A stretch of 64,000 nt of DNA from the NCBI GenBank assembly GCA_036821905.1, contig DAISIR010000002.1, forward strand, positions 62,001 to 126,000, given 5' to 3'. The notes beneath the pieces were generated by a model. It did not search any database. It was not told where the DNA came from and saw only the letters and a program-made list of their open reading frames with translations. The translations under genes and the position numbers were made by a program. This document shows positions 27,849-37,249 of the stretch, piece by piece. Within the stretch, counting starts at the first letter, position 1. Every line of letters starts with the position of its first letter. The DNA is from Brooklawnia sp937867175 (GTDB lineage: Bacteria > Actinomycetota > Actinomycetes > Propionibacteriales > Propionibacteriaceae).

Positions 27849-29195
27849 TCAGGCTTCCAGCTCAACGACTTCGGCCTCCAGGCCCACGGAGGTCAGGTCG
27901 TTGAGCAGGCGCCCCGCATCCCCGCAAAGCACGACACTGAGCTGGGCAGGGCGCACCGCTTCAGCGAACGCCCGGTTCACCTGTTCAGTGGTGACTGCGG
28001 TCACCTGTCGCTGATGGGTGTTCACCCAAGTCGCGGGCATGTCAGCGCCGGCCAGCGTGCTGGCCTGGTCGGCGATGGCGTCCGCGGTCTGGAAGTGCAG
28101 CGGCGCCACCCCGAGCAGGTAGGTGCGGGCATCCGCGATCTCGTCGGCGTTGAACGGAGCGGCGGCCACGTCGAGCAAGCGCTGTGCCTCGGCGGTCGCG
28201 GCGGCGGCCACCTCAGTGCGGCAACTCGTCCGCACCACGAACATGCTGGCACCGCGCAGGGGCCGGAAGCCGGCGTGCGCGCCATAGGTGTACCCGAGTT
28301 GCTCTCGCAGCACAGTGTTGAGTCTGGACGCGAAGGAGCCGCCGACCGCGCAGGCGGCTACCTCGAGCGCGGCCCATCGCGGGTCGTGCCGGCCGGGAGT
28401 CACCATGCCGATCTGGATGTCGGCCTGAACCGCACCGGGTCGGTCGACCACCCAGACCTGAGGGCCGGCCGGGTAGGGTCTGGGCTGCTCGTGGACCGCG
28501 CGCTCGCCGCTGGGCAGCCAGCCTCCGAAGGCGTCGGTGACCAACCGGTCGGCCTCCGGTGGCAGCGCCCCGGCCAGGATGATGGTTGCCCCGTCCGGAC
28601 GCCACCAGCGCTGATGGAAGGCCACGACATCATCACGACCGATCTCAGCCACCGTCGCCATCCGCCCGGCGGTCGGGCGTCCCTCCCGGCAACCGGGGCC
28701 GAAGACCGCGCGCTGGAAGGCCAGCTGAACCACCGAGGAACTGCGCGCCATCGACTGCTCGATCTGGGCTAGCCGCAAGGCGACCTGCCGCTCGACGTCC
28801 GCAGGGTCATGGGCGGGACGAGTGATGATCTCCGCCAGCAGCCCCAACGAACCGCTGAGCCGGGTGCTCGGCACCTCGAGATGACAGATTGTGGACGATT
28901 GGGTGGCCGCGCCACTGTAGATCGCGCCGAGACCCTCCACCAGCTCCGCCAATTCAGCTCCGGGATGGTCGATGCTGCCTTCGTCGCTGGTCCGTACCGC
29001 GATGGTGGCCAACCCCTCCAATGCCGCCGGCTCGCAGCTGACCGGCACGTCCAGCACCACTTGGGCGCTGATCACGTGCTGGCCGGGCAGGTCATAGAGC
29101 CAGACCCGGGCGCCGTTGCCGAGACTGAATTCGTGAGGTTCGGGGAACGCCCACGGATGGGCATCGGCGACTTCGGGACGTGGCAGCTGGCTCAT
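27849..29195 (-). CDS. M16 family peptidase-like protein without HxxEH (non-catalytic partner)
   Basis: 448 residues with the M16 (insulinase/pitrilysin) fold: an N-terminal half with DVPVSCEPAALEGLATIAVRT where active members have the zinc site, and a C-terminal half with FASRLNTVLREQLGYTYGAHAGF. The last is the conserved R..Y motif that binds the substrate in the partner subunit. No HxxEH is present. In heterodimeric M16B enzymes one subunit carries the zinc site and the other the R/Y pair, so this is the complementary subunit of the upstream gene. The genes overlap by ATGA. Confidence 0.9.
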   Translation of the reverse strand: MSQLPRPEVADAHPWAFPEPHEFSLGNGARVWLYDLPGQHVISAQVVLDVPVSCEPAALEGLATIAVRTSDEGSIDHPGAELAELVEGLGAIYSGAATQSSTICHLEVPSTRLSGSLGLLAEIITRPAHDPADVERQVALRLAQIEQSMARSSSVVQLAFQRAVFGPGCREGRPTAGRMATVAEIGRDDVVAFHQRWWRPDGATIILAGALPPEADRLVTDAFGGWLPSGERAVHEQPRPYPAGPQVWVVDRPGAVQADIQIGMVTPGRHDPRWAALEVAACAVGGSFASRLNTVLREQLGYTYGAHAGFRPLRGASMFVVRTSCRTEVAAAATAEAQRLLDVAAAPFNADEIADARTYLLGVAPLHFQTADAIADQASTLAGADMPATWVNTHQRQVTAVTTEQVNRAFAEAVRPAQLSVVLCGDAGRLLNDLTSVGLEAEVVELEA

Positions 29196-30517
29196 GCCGC
29201 ACCACCCTTGGTCTGGTAGCGGAGGGTGGCTCGGTTGTCCGGGTCGAACCAGCGCGCGGCGACCCTGGCGATGTCGGTGGGCTCCAGCCGTTCGATCTCA
29301 TCCAGTTCTTCGTTGATCCGTAGCGGGTCGTCGAAGTGGGTCGCGTAGAAGCCGAGTTGGTCGGCGCGGTCCTCGACGGGGGCGAGGGCGGACAGCCACT
29401 CCCGTTCGAATCCGGCCTTGACCCGGGCGAGCTCGGATTCACTCGGGCCGTGTTGCGCGAGGTCGGCCAAGATGTCGAGCATGGGTTCGGCCAAGCGATC
29501 CAGTTCGACGCCCTCGCGGGCGCGGCTGGAGATGACCCCTATCGATCCTCCCCGGGCCAGCCCCAGGTCATAGCCCCCGATGCCCTCGGCTAGCTCGGTG
29601 TCGCGCACGAGCTTGCGGTGCAGCCGGGATGACTGGCCGTCGGCCAGCAGTGCCAGCAGCAGGTCGACCGCGAGCCGGTCCGGATGGGTCAGCTTCGGGG
29701 TTCGCCAGCACAGGTGCAGCATCGGTCTGGGGACGTCGCGTTCGACGACCAGTTCCGGGTTGTCCAGGTGCTGGGGCAAGGGGTGCTCGGCCGGGGTTTG
29801 CGGAGCTGGGCTGTGAGGCAACCAGCCGAAAAACCGGTGTGCCAGTTCGCGGCCCTGCTCGACGCTGATCGGCCCAGACAGCGTTAACACCGCAGCGGCC
29901 GGCTGGTACCAAGTGCGGTAGAACCACTGGACATCGTCCAGCGTCGCCGCATCCAGGTCGGCCATCGAACCGATGGCGGGATGTCCGTAGGCGTGCTCGG
30001 CTGGGAAATTGAGTGCCAACAGCAGCTCCAACTGGTCGCCGTAGGGCACATTGTCGTAGCGCTGACGCTTCTCTTCCTTGACCACCTCGCGCTGGGTGTC
30101 GAGATTGTTCTGGTCAACGTTCAGACCGCTCATCCGATCCGCCTCCAGCCACAACGCGAGGCCGAGGGCCTGCGGGCCGACGGTCTCGAAGTAGTTGGTT
30201 CGGTCGAAGCTGGTGGTTGCGTTCGCTGATCCGCCCACCGCCTGGATTGCGGCCAGGTGCTCCCCGTTCTCGACGTTCATCGACCCGGCGAACATCAGAT
30301 GCTCAAACAGGTGCGCGAAGCCGGTGCAGCCCGGTGACTCGTCGGCCGATCCCACCCGGTACCAGAGGTTGACTGCCACACCCGGAGCCATCGCATCGGG
30401 GTTCACGATGACCCGCAGGCCGTTGTCCAGCCTCGTGTCGTCCACCAGGTACTGCAGGCGATGGACGCCCACCGGGGTGGCTGGGGCCCCTGTTCCAAGT
30501 CGAAGCATGCAGTGCAT
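29192..30517 (-). CDS. M16 family zinc peptidase (catalytic subunit)
   Basis: About 441 residues. The inverted zinc motif HLFEH (FAHLFEHLMFAGS) is followed by the downstream glutamate region typical of M16B, and the early strand LDNGLRVIVNPD is the usual first strand. With the next gene it should form a heterodimeric peptidase chamber degrading peptides. The start is uncertain: ATG codons at 30517 and 30508 both precede the conserved region, and a GGTGGA element favours 30517. An in-frame extension to 30625 is unlike the family. Confidence 0.9.
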   Translation of the reverse strand: MHCMLRLGTGAPATPVGVHRLQYLVDDTRLDNGLRVIVNPDAMAPGVAVNLWYRVGSADESPGCTGFAHLFEHLMFAGSMNVENGEHLAAIQAVGGSANATTSFDRTNYFETVGPQALGLALWLEADRMSGLNVDQNNLDTQREVVKEEKRQRYDNVPYGDQLELLLALNFPAEHAYGHPAIGSMADLDAATLDDVQWFYRTWYQPAAAVLTLSGPISVEQGRELAHRFFGWLPHSPAPQTPAEHPLPQHLDNPELVVERDVPRPMLHLCWRTPKLTHPDRLAVDLLLALLADGQSSRLHRKLVRDTELAEGIGGYDLGLARGGSIGVISSRAREGVELDRLAEPMLDILADLAQHGPSESELARVKAGFEREWLSALAPVEDRADQLGFYATHFDDPLRINEELDEIERLEPTDIARVAARWFDPDNRATLRYQTKGGAA

Positions 30518-30623
30518 GTTAATCCACCCCGCACAGGCCCCGACGGACGAGCGCTGGGCCCTCGACCGGCGAGCGAACAGACCCCGACCAGTTCTCCGCC
30601 GACCGAGCGGGTCAACGTCCAAC

Positions 30624-30669
30624 AAGGAGGTACTTCACAAGCATGTTCAACTCATCCACGAAGTCGTGA
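30624..30669 (+). other. Ribosome-binding-site-like AAGGAGG with an 8-codon ORF
   Basis: A perfect AAGGAGG (30624-30630) is followed 12 nt later by ATG and an 8-codon frame (MFNSSTKS, stop 30667-30669). It lies in the otherwise empty 246-bp gap between the M16 gene and the tRNA. It could be a leader peptide or the remnant of a lost gene; nothing else in the gap is recognisable. Confidence 0.2.
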
Positions 30670-30721
30670 CGCCTCAGTTGTGCTGCTGGAGACGACGCCG
30701 GATGGCCCGGCCGCTAAAAGC

Positions 30722-30756
30722 AAAACCCCCAGTCCGACCATTGGCCGACCTGGGGG
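30722..30756 (-). terminator. Intrinsic terminator of the initiator tRNA gene
   Basis: An inverted repeat of CCCCCAG (minus strand, from 30756) with CTGGGGG, ending at 30726, is followed by TTTT on the minus strand. It lies 7 bp beyond the tRNA 3' end. Confidence 0.8.
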
Positions 30757-30763
30757 TCATTCG

Positions 30764-30837
30764 TAGCGGGGATAGGATTTGAACCTATGACCTCTGGGTT
30801 ATGAGCCCAGCGAGCTACCGAGCTGCTCCACCCCGCG
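30764..30837 (-). tRNA. tRNA-fMet (CAT), initiator
   Basis: A 74-nt cloverleaf with acceptor CGCGGGG, D-loop AGCAGCTCGGTAGCT, anticodon stem-loop CTGGGCTCATAACCCAG and T-arm GGTTCAAATCC. The anticodon is CAT. The unpaired first position (C1 opposite T72) and three consecutive G-C pairs in the anticodon stem mark it as an initiator tRNA. The 3' CCA is not encoded (CGA follows). It has its own promoter and terminator. Confidence 0.95.
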
Positions 30838-30849
30838 TTGACTCAGTGA

Positions 30850-30878
30850 ACTATAGCCGCCTTTGCGAGAAGTCCCAA
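30850..30878 (-). promoter_or_regulatory. Promoter of the initiator tRNA
   Basis: On the minus strand TTGGGA (30878-30873), then exactly 17 nt, then TATAGT (30855-30850). The -10 lies about 12 nt before the tRNA 5' end. It is the best housekeeping-sigma promoter in the window. Confidence 0.75.
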
Positions 30879-30955
30879 ACTCGCGCCGTGCATGGCCGAG
30901 ACCGAGGGCGATGACTAGACTTGTCGCGTTCCAGTCCCAGTAACCAGGAGTACAA

Positions 30956-32464
30956 ATGAAACCCAACGGGTTCCACCGGTTGGCCACAGTTCTCGTTGCA
31001 CTGTTGGCATTGGGCCTGGCTGCTTGCAGCCCCGGGACGTCCGAGCCGCAGGACCGGCAGCTGGTGGTCGGCGCCTCCGCCTCGCCGAACACGATGGATC
31101 CATCCGCCTCCGATGCAGCGGCGATCCCACAGGTGCTGCTTTACAACGTCTACGAGACCCTTCTGAAGATCGACGGTGAAGGGCTCCTTCAGCCCTTGTT
31201 GGCCAACGAGTGGGTGATGACCCCTGACGCCAAGACCTACACCTTCGAGTTGCGTCCACAGGCGCGGTTCGCCAGCGGTTCCCAGGTTACCGCGGACGCA
31301 GTCATCGCCTCGATCGACCGCATCATCACCGACCCGGCCGTGCTGCCCGTACTCAAGTCACAGATGGCCCCGATCGAATCGATGCGCGCGGTGGACGAGA
31401 ACACCGTCGAGTTCGTGCTCAAGCAGCCGTCACACAACTGGTTGTACTCAATGGCCCAGACCGCTGGCATCATCTACGATCCCGCGGGCTCGGCCACACG
31501 CGCCACACAGCCGGCCGGCTCCGGACCGTTCGTCTTCGAGCAGTGGACCCAGGGCGACTCGGTGGTCCTGAAGCGCAACGACAACTACTGGGGAACCCCC
31601 ACCAAGCTCGCCGGCGTCACCTTCAAGTACTTCACCGACGCCAACGCCATGAACGCGGCCATGCTCGCCGGCCAATTGGACGTGGTGTCCAACGTGGCGG
31701 CGCCGCAGGCGCTCGATCAGTTCAATGACCCGCGCTTCACGATCCTCGAAGGCGTCACCAGTGGCGAGATCGTGCTCGGCTTCAACCATCAGACCCCTGC
31801 GCTGCGGAACCTGAAGGTGCGGCTGGCGATCATCCACGCGATCGACCGCAAGGGTCTGCGTGATTCGGTGTGGGCCGGCAAGGGGCCGCTCATCGGGTCG
31901 ATGGTCCCCCCCACCGACCCGTGGTACGAAGACCTCTCCAATGAGATTCCCTACGATCCGGCGAAGGCTCGCGAGTTGCTGGCGGAGTCCGGTCTTGGCC
32001 AGATCAACCTCAGACTGCGCATCCCCACGTTGCCGTATGCGCCCGGCGCGGCAACCTACATCGCCAGCCAACTCGCCGAGGTCGGCATCCAGGTGACCGT
32101 GGACGAGCTGGAGTTCCCGGCCACCTGGATCCAGCAGGTGATGGTGGAATCGAACTACGACATGACGATCGTCGCGCATGTCGAGACCCGCGACATTGCG
32201 CGGTTCGCTGATCCGACGTACTACTGGCACTACGACAACGCCGAGTTCCAGACGCTGATCGCCCAGGCGGACACAACAGCCACTGACGCCGAGCAGATCG
32301 CGCTGATGAAGAAGGCCGCCCGGATTCTGGCCGATGACGCCGCCGCCGACTTCCTCTGGTTGCTACCGAACCTCGTGGTGACCAAGGCCGATGTGGCCGG
32401 GGTGAACCAGAACGCGACGAGCTTGAGCTTCGACATGACCAGTGTCAGCGCGCCTCCGAACTGA
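30956..32464 (+). CDS. ABC transporter substrate-binding lipoprotein (peptide/nickel type, SBP_bac_5)
   Basis: 502 residues. The N-terminus is a lipoprotein signal: basic MKPNGFHR, hydrophobic core, and a LAAC lipobox with the cysteine at about residue 23. The mature part matches family 5 solute-binding proteins (NTMDPSASDAAAIPQVLLYNVYETL, then FVFEQWTQGDSVVLKRNDNYWG), which bind oligopeptides, dipeptides or nickel chelates outside the membrane. It has an AGGAG ribosome binding site. It is the first gene of a complete five-gene importer joined by 1-11 bp overlaps. The substrate cannot be deduced. Confidence 0.95.
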   Translation: MKPNGFHRLATVLVALLALGLAACSPGTSEPQDRQLVVGASASPNTMDPSASDAAAIPQVLLYNVYETLLKIDGEGLLQPLLANEWVMTPDAKTYTFELRPQARFASGSQVTADAVIASIDRIITDPAVLPVLKSQMAPIESMRAVDENTVEFVLKQPSHNWLYSMAQTAGIIYDPAGSATRATQPAGSGPFVFEQWTQGDSVVLKRNDNYWGTPTKLAGVTFKYFTDANAMNAAMLAGQLDVVSNVAAPQALDQFNDPRFTILEGVTSGEIVLGFNHQTPALRNLKVRLAIIHAIDRKGLRDSVWAGKGPLIGSMVPPTDPWYEDLSNEIPYDPAKARELLAESGLGQINLRLRIPTLPYAPGAATYIASQLAEVGIQVTVDELEFPATWIQQVMVESNYDMTIVAHVETRDIARFADPTYYWHYDNAEFQTLIAQADTTATDAEQIALMKKAARILADDAAADFLWLLPNLVVTKADVAGVNQNATSLSFDMTSVSAPPN

Positions 32465-33423
32465 TGGTTCGATGGGCGGGCCGCGTCGCCTGGTTCGCGG
32501 GCAGTCTGTTGATTGCGTCCCTCATCGTCTTCGCCCTGCTGAACCTGCTGCCCGGTGACTTGGCCGGTGTCATGCTTGGCCCGAATGCCTCCCCGGAGGC
32601 GGTCGAAGCGCTGCGTGCCCAGCTTGGTCTTGATCGTCCGTTGCTGGTCCGCTATCTCGAGTGGATCGGCGGGCTGTTCAGCGGGCAGTTGGGCACCTCC
32701 GCCTTGACGGGGCAGCCAATCGCGCCGATTGTCGCGGGCAAGTTCGGGGTTACGTTGTCGCTGGTGGTCTTCGGCATGTTCTTCGCAGTGGCCATCGCGT
32801 TGCCATTGGGCATCCACTCGGCGCTGCGTCGGCACCGTGCCGACGGCGTGGTGGTCTCGGGGGTCAGCCAGTTCGGGATGGCCATTCCGGCATTCGTGGT
32901 CGGTATCGGGCTCAGCCTGGTGTTTGGGGTACGGCTGCGCTGGCTGCCGGCCAACGGCTACGTCACCCCCGGCGAATCGGTGGCTGGCTGGCTGTCGCAC
33001 CTAGTCTTGCCGGCGATCACCTTGGGGCTGGTGCAGGGGGCGGTGCTGGTCCGGTACGTGCGCTCCGCGTTCATCGATGTGCTGAACCAGGACTACTTCC
33101 GCACGGCTCGGGCGATCGGCTGGCGCCGTTGGCCTGCGCTGCTGCGACACGGCCTTCGGAATGCGGCTCTGCAGCTCGTGACCGTCGTCGGCTTGCAGTT
33201 CGCGACCCTGTTCGTGGGCGCGATCGTTGTGGAGTCCGTCTTTGTGCTGCCCGGCCTGGGGTCGTACCTGCTGCAAATGGTGGCGAATCGGGACCTCCCG
33301 GTCGTCCAGACGATCGTGATGATCCTGGTTGCCTTGGTGCTCGTGATCAACCTGCTGGTCGACCTGAGCTACGCGGTCATCGATCCCCGGCTGCGTGCCG
33401 GGGAGGAGCAGTACGAGTCGTGA
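32464..33423 (+). CDS. ABC transporter permease (DppB/OppB type)
   Basis: 319 residues, about six transmembrane helices, with the permease EAA-like loop DYFRTARAIGWRRWPALLRHGLRNA that contacts the ATPase. It starts with the ATG overlapping the stop of the substrate-binding protein gene (TGATG). It forms one half of the membrane channel with the next permease. Confidence 0.95.
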   Translation: MVRWAGRVAWFAGSLLIASLIVFALLNLLPGDLAGVMLGPNASPEAVEALRAQLGLDRPLLVRYLEWIGGLFSGQLGTSALTGQPIAPIVAGKFGVTLSLVVFGMFFAVAIALPLGIHSALRRHRADGVVVSGVSQFGMAIPAFVVGIGLSLVFGVRLRWLPANGYVTPGESVAGWLSHLVLPAITLGLVQGAVLVRYVRSAFIDVLNQDYFRTARAIGWRRWPALLRHGLRNAALQLVTVVGLQFATLFVGAIVVESVFVLPGLGSYLLQMVANRDLPVVQTIVMILVALVLVINLLVDLSYAVIDPRLRAGEEQYES

Positions 33424-34238
33424 AGCGCAACCCGACCCTCATCGTGGGCGCGGCCATGGTGGCCGTGGTGGTGCTGCTGGCCTTGCTGTCGATCGTGTGG
33501 ACTCCGTGGTCACCCACCCAGGTCGGCACCAACCGCCTGGCGCCACCCGGCGCCGAGCACCTGATGGGCACCGACGGCTTCGGGCAGGACATCTTCAGCC
33601 GGATCCTGATCGGAGCCCGCAGCTGTCTGCTCGTCGGGGTGGTCGCGGTCGGCATCGGCGCGCTGCTCGGTGTGCCCCTGGGTATCACCGCCGCCATCAA
33701 CCGCAGCTGGGTTGGACAGTTGATCATGCGCGCCACCGACATCGTTTACGCCTTCCCCGCGCTGCTGCTGGCGATCCTGTTGGCCGCCGCCCGCGGCTCA
33801 GGTTCGACGTTGACGGCGATGGTTGCCATCGGCATCGCGTCAATCCCGGCGTTCGCACGTGTCGCCAGGGGAGCGGCGCTGCAGGTGCTGAGCCAGGACT
33901 ACATCCTGGCTGCCCGGGGGGCCGGTATCGGACGCCGCGGCATCGCGATGCGCCACGTGTTGCCCAACATCACCCCGGTCGTCCTGGTGCAGGCGTCGGT
34001 CAGCTTCGGTCTGGCAATCCTGGCCGAAGCGTCCCTCAGCTACCTTGGGCTCGGTACTCCGCCAACCACACCGACCTGGGGACGGATGATCTACGAGGCG
34101 CAGCCCTACTTGTACTCGAACCTGAACCTGGCATTTTGGCCGGGGTTGTTCATTGCGCTCGCGGTGCTGGGGTTCAACCTGCTCGGCGACGGCATGCGGG
34201 AACTGCTCGACCCCACGTTGCGAGAGGCGGACAAGTGA
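33420..34238 (+). CDS. ABC transporter permease (DppC/OppC type)
   Basis: 272 residues from the GTG at 33420, which overlaps the preceding stop by GTGA. It has an N-terminal helix, then the GTDGFGQDIFSRILIGARSCLLVG segment typical of DppC, the EAA loop DYILAARGAGIGRRGIAMRHVLPN and SYLGLGTPPTTPTWGRM. A longer open frame to the left is a shadow inside the first permease gene. Confidence 0.95.
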   Translation: MKRNPTLIVGAAMVAVVVLLALLSIVWTPWSPTQVGTNRLAPPGAEHLMGTDGFGQDIFSRILIGARSCLLVGVVAVGIGALLGVPLGITAAINRSWVGQLIMRATDIVYAFPALLLAILLAAARGSGSTLTAMVAIGIASIPAFARVARGAALQVLSQDYILAARGAGIGRRGIAMRHVLPNITPVVLVQASVSFGLAILAEASLSYLGLGTPPTTPTWGRMIYEAQPYLYSNLNLAFWPGLFIALAVLGFNLLGDGMRELLDPTLREADK

Positions 34239-35062
34239 ACGAACTGCTGCGGGTCACCGACCTGGGCGTCCGGTTCGGCCGCTCACGCAGCTGGGCGGTG
34301 AGCGACGTGGATCTGGTCATTCAGCCGGGGGAGCGTCTCGGGCTCATCGGGGAGTCCGGCTCGGGCAAGTCGGTGACCGCGCTGGCGATCATCGGGCTGC
34401 TCAGCGACACCGCGCACGTCAGGGGCTCGATCCGCTGGCACGACCGGGAACTGGTCGGCCTGGCGGACGGCGAGTATTCCGCGTTGCGCGGCAGCCAGCT
34501 GAGCATGGTCTTCCAGGAGCCGATGACCGCGCTCGATCCCACCATGGTGACCGGACGCCAAGTGGCGGAGGTGCTGCGTCTGCACCAAGGCGCCCCGAGC
34601 GGGCTCGCCAGACCCCGGGTGCTTGAGATGCTGGGCAAGGTGGGCATCGACGACCCCGAGCGAGTCGCTGACAGCTTCCCGCACGAGCTGTCGGGCGGGC
34701 AGCGGCAACGCGTCCTGATTGCGATGGCGCTGATCAACACCCCAGACCTGCTGATCGCGGACGAGCCGACCACTGCGTTGGACGTCACGGTGCAGGCACG
34801 CGTGCTGACCGAGCTGCGCAACGGTTTGGATGAGTCGGGCTCGGCATTGTTGTTCATCAGCCACGATCTGGCGGTGGTGAGCCAGCTGTGCGACCGGATC
34901 GCCGTGATGCGCGACGGCCGAATCGTCGAGCAAGGCAGTCTCGCCGAGGTGCTGAGGGAGCCCAGGCATTCCTACACGGCCGGGTTGATCGCCACCGCAA
35001 ATTTGGACGCGGTCGCGCCCGGTGAGCGGCTTCCGGTGCTGGAGGACTTCCATGACCACTGA
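34235..35062 (+). CDS. ABC transporter ATP-binding protein (DppD/OppD type)
   Basis: 275 residues with Walker A GESGSGKS, signature LSGGQRQRVLIAM, Walker B LLIADEPTTALD and the H-loop FISHDLAVV. Start is the GTG at 34235, overlapping the permease stop. The C-terminus is shorter than in classical OppD and I do not see its usual cysteine cluster. Confidence 0.94.
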   Translation: MNELLRVTDLGVRFGRSRSWAVSDVDLVIQPGERLGLIGESGSGKSVTALAIIGLLSDTAHVRGSIRWHDRELVGLADGEYSALRGSQLSMVFQEPMTALDPTMVTGRQVAEVLRLHQGAPSGLARPRVLEMLGKVGIDDPERVADSFPHELSGGQRQRVLIAMALINTPDLLIADEPTTALDVTVQARVLTELRNGLDESGSALLFISHDLAVVSQLCDRIAVMRDGRIVEQGSLAEVLREPRHSYTAGLIATANLDAVAPGERLPVLEDFHDH

Positions 35063-35864
35063 GCGCGTTCCGTGGCCGGACGCCGAAACCATCTATGAGG
35101 TGCGCAATCTCGTCAAGATCTACCGGCGCAGCCCCCGGCCGGTGACCGCGGTCTCCGATGTCACCCTCGACATCCGCGTGGGTCAACGACTAGGCATCGT
35201 CGGCGAGTCCGGCTCGGGCAAGTCAACGCTGATCCGGATGCTGGCCGCACTGTCCAGGCCGACCAGCGGCGAGATCCGGTTCGCCGGTGAGTCGATCGTG
35301 GGACGCACCGAGGCCGAACTGGCCTGGCTGCGTCGCGGAGTGCAACTCGTCTTCCAAGACCCCAGATCATCGCTAGACCCCCGGATGCGGGTCGCCGACA
35401 TCATCAACGAGCCGTTGCGTTCGAAGATCTGGCGAGGCTCGCGGCGTCCCGACCCCCAAGCACGGCTCGCGGAGCTGATGCGGCAGGTAGGCCTCGACCC
35501 CACCGACGCCCGACGGTACCCGCACCAGTTCAGCGGTGGCCAGCGGCAACGGATCGCCATCGCCCGAGCCCTGGCGCCCAGCCCCAGGGTGCTGATCGCG
35601 GACGAGGCGGTCTCGGCGCTGGACGTCAGCGTTCGCGCCCAGGTACTCAACCTGATGACCGACCTTGTGGCCCAACACGGTCTGACTTTGGTCTTCGTGA
35701 GCCATGACTTGGCGGTGGTGCGGCACCTGTGCGACACCATTGTGGTGATGCAGCACGGACGCGTGGTCGAGTCTGGCTTGGCTGCCCGCGTCTACGCCGA
35801 CCCGCAGCACCCCTACACCCAGCGACTGCTCGCCAGCGTGCCCCGGTTGCCCAGGACGACTTGA
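35052..35864 (+). CDS. ABC transporter ATP-binding protein (DppF/OppF type)
   Basis: 270 residues with Walker A GESGSGKST, signature FSGGQRQRIAIARALA, Walker B VLIADEAVSALD and H-loop FVSHDLAVV. The ATG at 35052 overlaps the previous gene by 11 bp. It is the last gene of the importer; serA starts 35 bp on with its own -10 element. Confidence 0.94.
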   Translation: MTTERVPWPDAETIYEVRNLVKIYRRSPRPVTAVSDVTLDIRVGQRLGIVGESGSGKSTLIRMLAALSRPTSGEIRFAGESIVGRTEAELAWLRRGVQLVFQDPRSSLDPRMRVADIINEPLRSKIWRGSRRPDPQARLAELMRQVGLDPTDARRYPHQFSGGQRQRIAIARALAPSPRVLIADEAVSALDVSVRAQVLNLMTDLVAQHGLTLVFVSHDLAVVRHLCDTIVVMQHGRVVESGLAARVYADPQHPYTQRLLASVPRLPRTT

Positions 35865-35885
35865 GGGCCGGGCGGTCCTGCCCCG

Positions 35886-35891
35886 TAGAAT
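35886..35891 (+). promoter_or_regulatory. -10 hexamer of serA (probable leaderless promoter)
   Basis: TAGAAT, close to consensus, ends 8 nt before the GTG at 35900. There is no Shine-Dalgarno sequence. Confidence 0.45.
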
Positions 35892-35899
35892 GCTTCGTC

Positions 35900-37087
35900 G
35901 TGAAAGCCCTGCTGCTTGAGAACATCCATCCTGAGGCCACCCGACTGCTGGCCGATGCCGGCTACGAGGTCGAGAACCGTCGCGGCGCCCTCGGCGAGGA
36001 CGACCTGATCGATGCCTTGGAAGGCGTGACGCTGCTCGGCATCCGTTCGCGTACCCAGCTCACCGAGCGGGTCCTGGCGAGTGCCTCCGAGCTCCAAGCC
36101 GTGGGCGCATTCTGCATCGGCACCAACCAGATCGACTTGGACGCGGCCGCCCGGCTGGGTATCGCCTGCTTCAACGCCCCCTACAGCAACACCCGCAGTG
36201 TCGTCGAGCTGGCCCTGGCAGAGATCGTGGCGCTGGCTCGCCATCTGACCGACAAGAACAAGCAGATGCATGAGGGCATCTGGGATAAGTCGGCCGGCGG
36301 CGCCCACGAGGTCCGTGGCCGCACCCTCGGACTGGTCGGATACGGCAACATCGGGTCGCAGCTTTCCGTGCTGGCCGAATCCTTCGGGATGCGGGTCTGG
36401 TTCTACGACGTGGTGGACAAGCTGGCCATGGGCAACGCGAAGCGTGTCGACAGCCTGGACGAACTGTTGGCCACCTGCGAAACCATCAGCGTCCACGTCG
36501 ACGGCCGGCCGGAGAACACGAACCTCTTCGGTGAGGCCGAATTCGGCCGGATGCGTCCCCGTGCGCTCTTCCTGAACCTTTCCCGGGGCCATGTCGTGGA
36601 CATCCCGGCGCTGGCCGCAGCCGTCAGGTCAGGGCACATCGCCGGAGCCGGCCTGGATGTCTACCCCAGTGAGCCGCGCGCAGCAGGGGACCCGTTCGTC
36701 AACGAACTGCAGGGTCTGCCGAACGTCATCCTCACCCCCCATGTCGGTGGCTCCACCCAAGAGGCGCAGGTCGACATCGGCCGGTTCACCGCCGGCAAGC
36801 TGATCGACTTCATGGCCGGTGGCTCCACCGTGATGAGTGTGAACCTGCCGCAGGTACAGGTGCCAGCGCAACAAGGCCGCCGGGTGATCCACATCCATCG
36901 CAATGTCCCCGGGGTGCTCGCCAACCTCACCAAGGTGCTCAGCTCACACCAGGCGAACATCGCCTTCCAGGCACTGAACACCAACAGCGAGGTCGGCTAC
37001 GTCGTGACCGACGTCACCTCGGCCGCCCCGGGCTTGACGCGCGAACTGACCGAGATCCCGCACACCATCCGGGTGCGGGTCTCCTAA
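35900..37087 (+). CDS. serA: D-3-phosphoglycerate dehydrogenase with ACT domain (SerA)
   Basis: 395 residues. The NAD-binding motif GLVGYGNIG lies near residues 145-153, and the catalytic region has NLSRGHVVD, LDVYPSEP and LTPHVGG. The C-terminal ~75 residues (RVIHIHRNVPGVLANLTKVLSSH) form an ACT domain, the serine-sensing module, so feedback inhibition by L-serine is likely. It has the short E. coli-like layout without the extra domain of mycobacterial SerA. It makes 3-phosphohydroxypyruvate, the first step of serine synthesis. The 3' end of the gene, including its stop, lies in the 55-bp sequence repeated on both sides of the assembly gap. Confidence 0.95.
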   Translation: MKALLLENIHPEATRLLADAGYEVENRRGALGEDDLIDALEGVTLLGIRSRTQLTERVLASASELQAVGAFCIGTNQIDLDAAARLGIACFNAPYSNTRSVVELALAEIVALARHLTDKNKQMHEGIWDKSAGGAHEVRGRTLGLVGYGNIGSQLSVLAESFGMRVWFYDVVDKLAMGNAKRVDSLDELLATCETISVHVDGRPENTNLFGEAEFGRMRPRALFLNLSRGHVVDIPALAAAVRSGHIAGAGLDVYPSEPRAAGDPFVNELQGLPNVILTPHVGGSTQEAQVDIGRFTAGKLIDFMAGGSTVMSVNLPQVQVPAQQGRRVIHIHRNVPGVLANLTKVLSSHQANIAFQALNTNSEVGYVVTDVTSAAPGLTRELTEIPHTIRVRVS

Positions 37088-37108
37088 CCTGGGTTCAGCC
37101 GACGTCGA

Positions 37109-37208
37109 NNNNNNNNNNNNNNNNNNNNNNNNNNNNNNNNNNNNNNNNNNNNNNNNNNNNNNNNNNNNNNNNNNNNNNNNNNNNNNNNNNNNNNNNNNNN
37201 NNNNNNNN
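37109..37208. other. Assembly gap (100 N) with identical 55-bp flanks
   Basis: Exactly 100 N. The 55 bases before it (37054-37108) are repeated exactly after it (37209-37263). Both copies contain the end of serA and the end of the phosphoesterase gene, so the gap is almost surely a scaffolding artefact between contigs that overlap by 55 bp. Without it the two stops would be about 6 bp apart. Confidence 0.95.
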
Positions 37209-37249
37209 GATCCCGCACACCATCCGGGTGCGGGTCTCCTAACCTGGGT

